A stretch of 64,000 bases of DNA, from the NCBI RefSeq assembly GCF_001570585.1, contig NZ_BBXF01000002.1:1128077-1192076 (forward strand), in the 5' to 3' direction. Below are positions 63,735 to 64,000 of this stretch, piece by piece. Origin of the DNA: Herbidospora daliensis. GTDB lineage: Bacteria; Actinomycetota; Actinomycetes; Streptosporangiales; Streptosporangiaceae. How positions within the stretch are numbered: the first letter of the stretch is position 1; each line of letters opens with the position of its first letter. A program made the position numbers and the translations under genes. A model generated the notes under the pieces. It saw only the letters and a list, made by a program, of their open reading frames with translations. It was not told the DNA's origin and did not search any database.

Positions 63735-64000
63735 ATGGGCCAGTTCGTGACTGAGGTTCGTGAACTGCGGCTCGTCGTGACGGCCGAGAACTACGAGGAG
63801 GCCCTGCACTTCTACCGCGACGTGCTCGGCCTCCCCGAGATCGCCGACTTCTCCTCCGACGACGGAAGGGTCCGCCTGCTGTCGGCGGGCCGGGCCACCG
63901 TCGAGATCGTCGACGTCCGGCAGGCGCAGTTCATCGACCGCGTCGAGGTCGGCCGCAGGGTGGCCGGGCACATCAGGGTCGCCCTGGAGGTGCCCGACGC
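63735..64000 (+). CDS. VOC/glyoxalase-fold protein, 3'-truncated
   Basis: The frame opens at ATG 63735 and runs off the window end. The visible 88 residues (MGQFVTEVRELRLVVTAENY, EEALHFYRDVLGLPEIADFS, DDGRVRLLSAGRATVEIVDV, VAGHIRVALEVPDA) match the first beta-alpha-beta-beta-beta module of the vicinal-oxygen-chelate fold. Such proteins may be resistance proteins, isomerases or dioxygenases. It lies 6 bp after the DUF1579-like gene. Confidence 0.85.
   Translation, partial: MGQFVTEVRELRLVVTAENYEEALHFYRDVLGLPEIADFSSDDGRVRLLSAGRATVEIVDVRQAQFIDRVEVGRRVAGHIRVALEVPD

Overview
This is a 64 kb stretch of a very GC-rich chromosome (GTG starts are common and most genes are tightly packed). Secreted multidomain glycosidases with ricin-type CBM13 modules, lipoprotein sugar-binding proteins without their own ATPase, a mycothiol-type MDMPI enzyme and MSMEG_6728-type and DUF6232-type proteins point to a filamentous actinomycete, most likely Streptosporangiales (Nonomuraea/Streptosporangium-like). 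The genus is inference. I saw no rRNA, tRNA, CRISPR, IS element or phage genes.

Region 1 (1-7280): two tandem secreted PHB-depolymerase-family (feruloyl/acetylxylan-esterase-like) esterases, the first cut by the window edge, flank a MarR regulator with a clear palindromic operator. A PaaX-type repressor then diverges from an amidohydrolase, an MHS-type MFS transporter and an acyl-CoA ligase. The last three look like an aromatic-acid (perhaps hydroxycinnamate) uptake and activation unit, and two of their promoters share one element.

Region 2 (7772-21217): a secreted CE1 feruloyl-esterase-like protein and a secreted GH141-like beta-helix protein, both with CBM13. A second unit follows, bracketed by two GntR/FadR regulators: ABC importer, enolase-superfamily acid-sugar dehydratase, a GH141-like protein without a signal peptide, and an L-fuconolactonase-like hydrolase. 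It reads as import, intracellular trimming and oxidative breakdown of an L-fucose- or L-galactose-containing oligosaccharide. A shared 12-base operator word lies at both ends.

Region 3 (21214-26443): LacI regulator, ABC importer and a GH68 enzyme without a signal peptide, a probable sucrose/fructan uptake unit.

Region 4 (26444-48796): the core of the window, all on the minus strand. A seven-gene operon (GH127, GH43, GH10, GH62, GH43, GH27, GH95) and a two-gene operon (GH43, GH43) of secreted enzymes suit a heavily decorated arabinoxylan. A LacI regulator at 47753 and four copies of the palindrome TGTTATCGCTAACA in front of these units define a local regulon. Several of these genes carry an early TTA codon.

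Region 5 (48804-64000): mixed genes, including an MBL-fold protein, a large secreted subtilase, gamma-glutamyltransferase, a BP74-like secreted protein, an MDMPI-type enzyme, a secreted beta-helix protein, a PASTA protein, an ArsR/SRPBCC pair, a GCS2-type ligase, a MazG-like enzyme, an MSMEG_6728-type protein, a DUF6232 pair, a WYL regulator and a truncated glyoxalase-fold gene.
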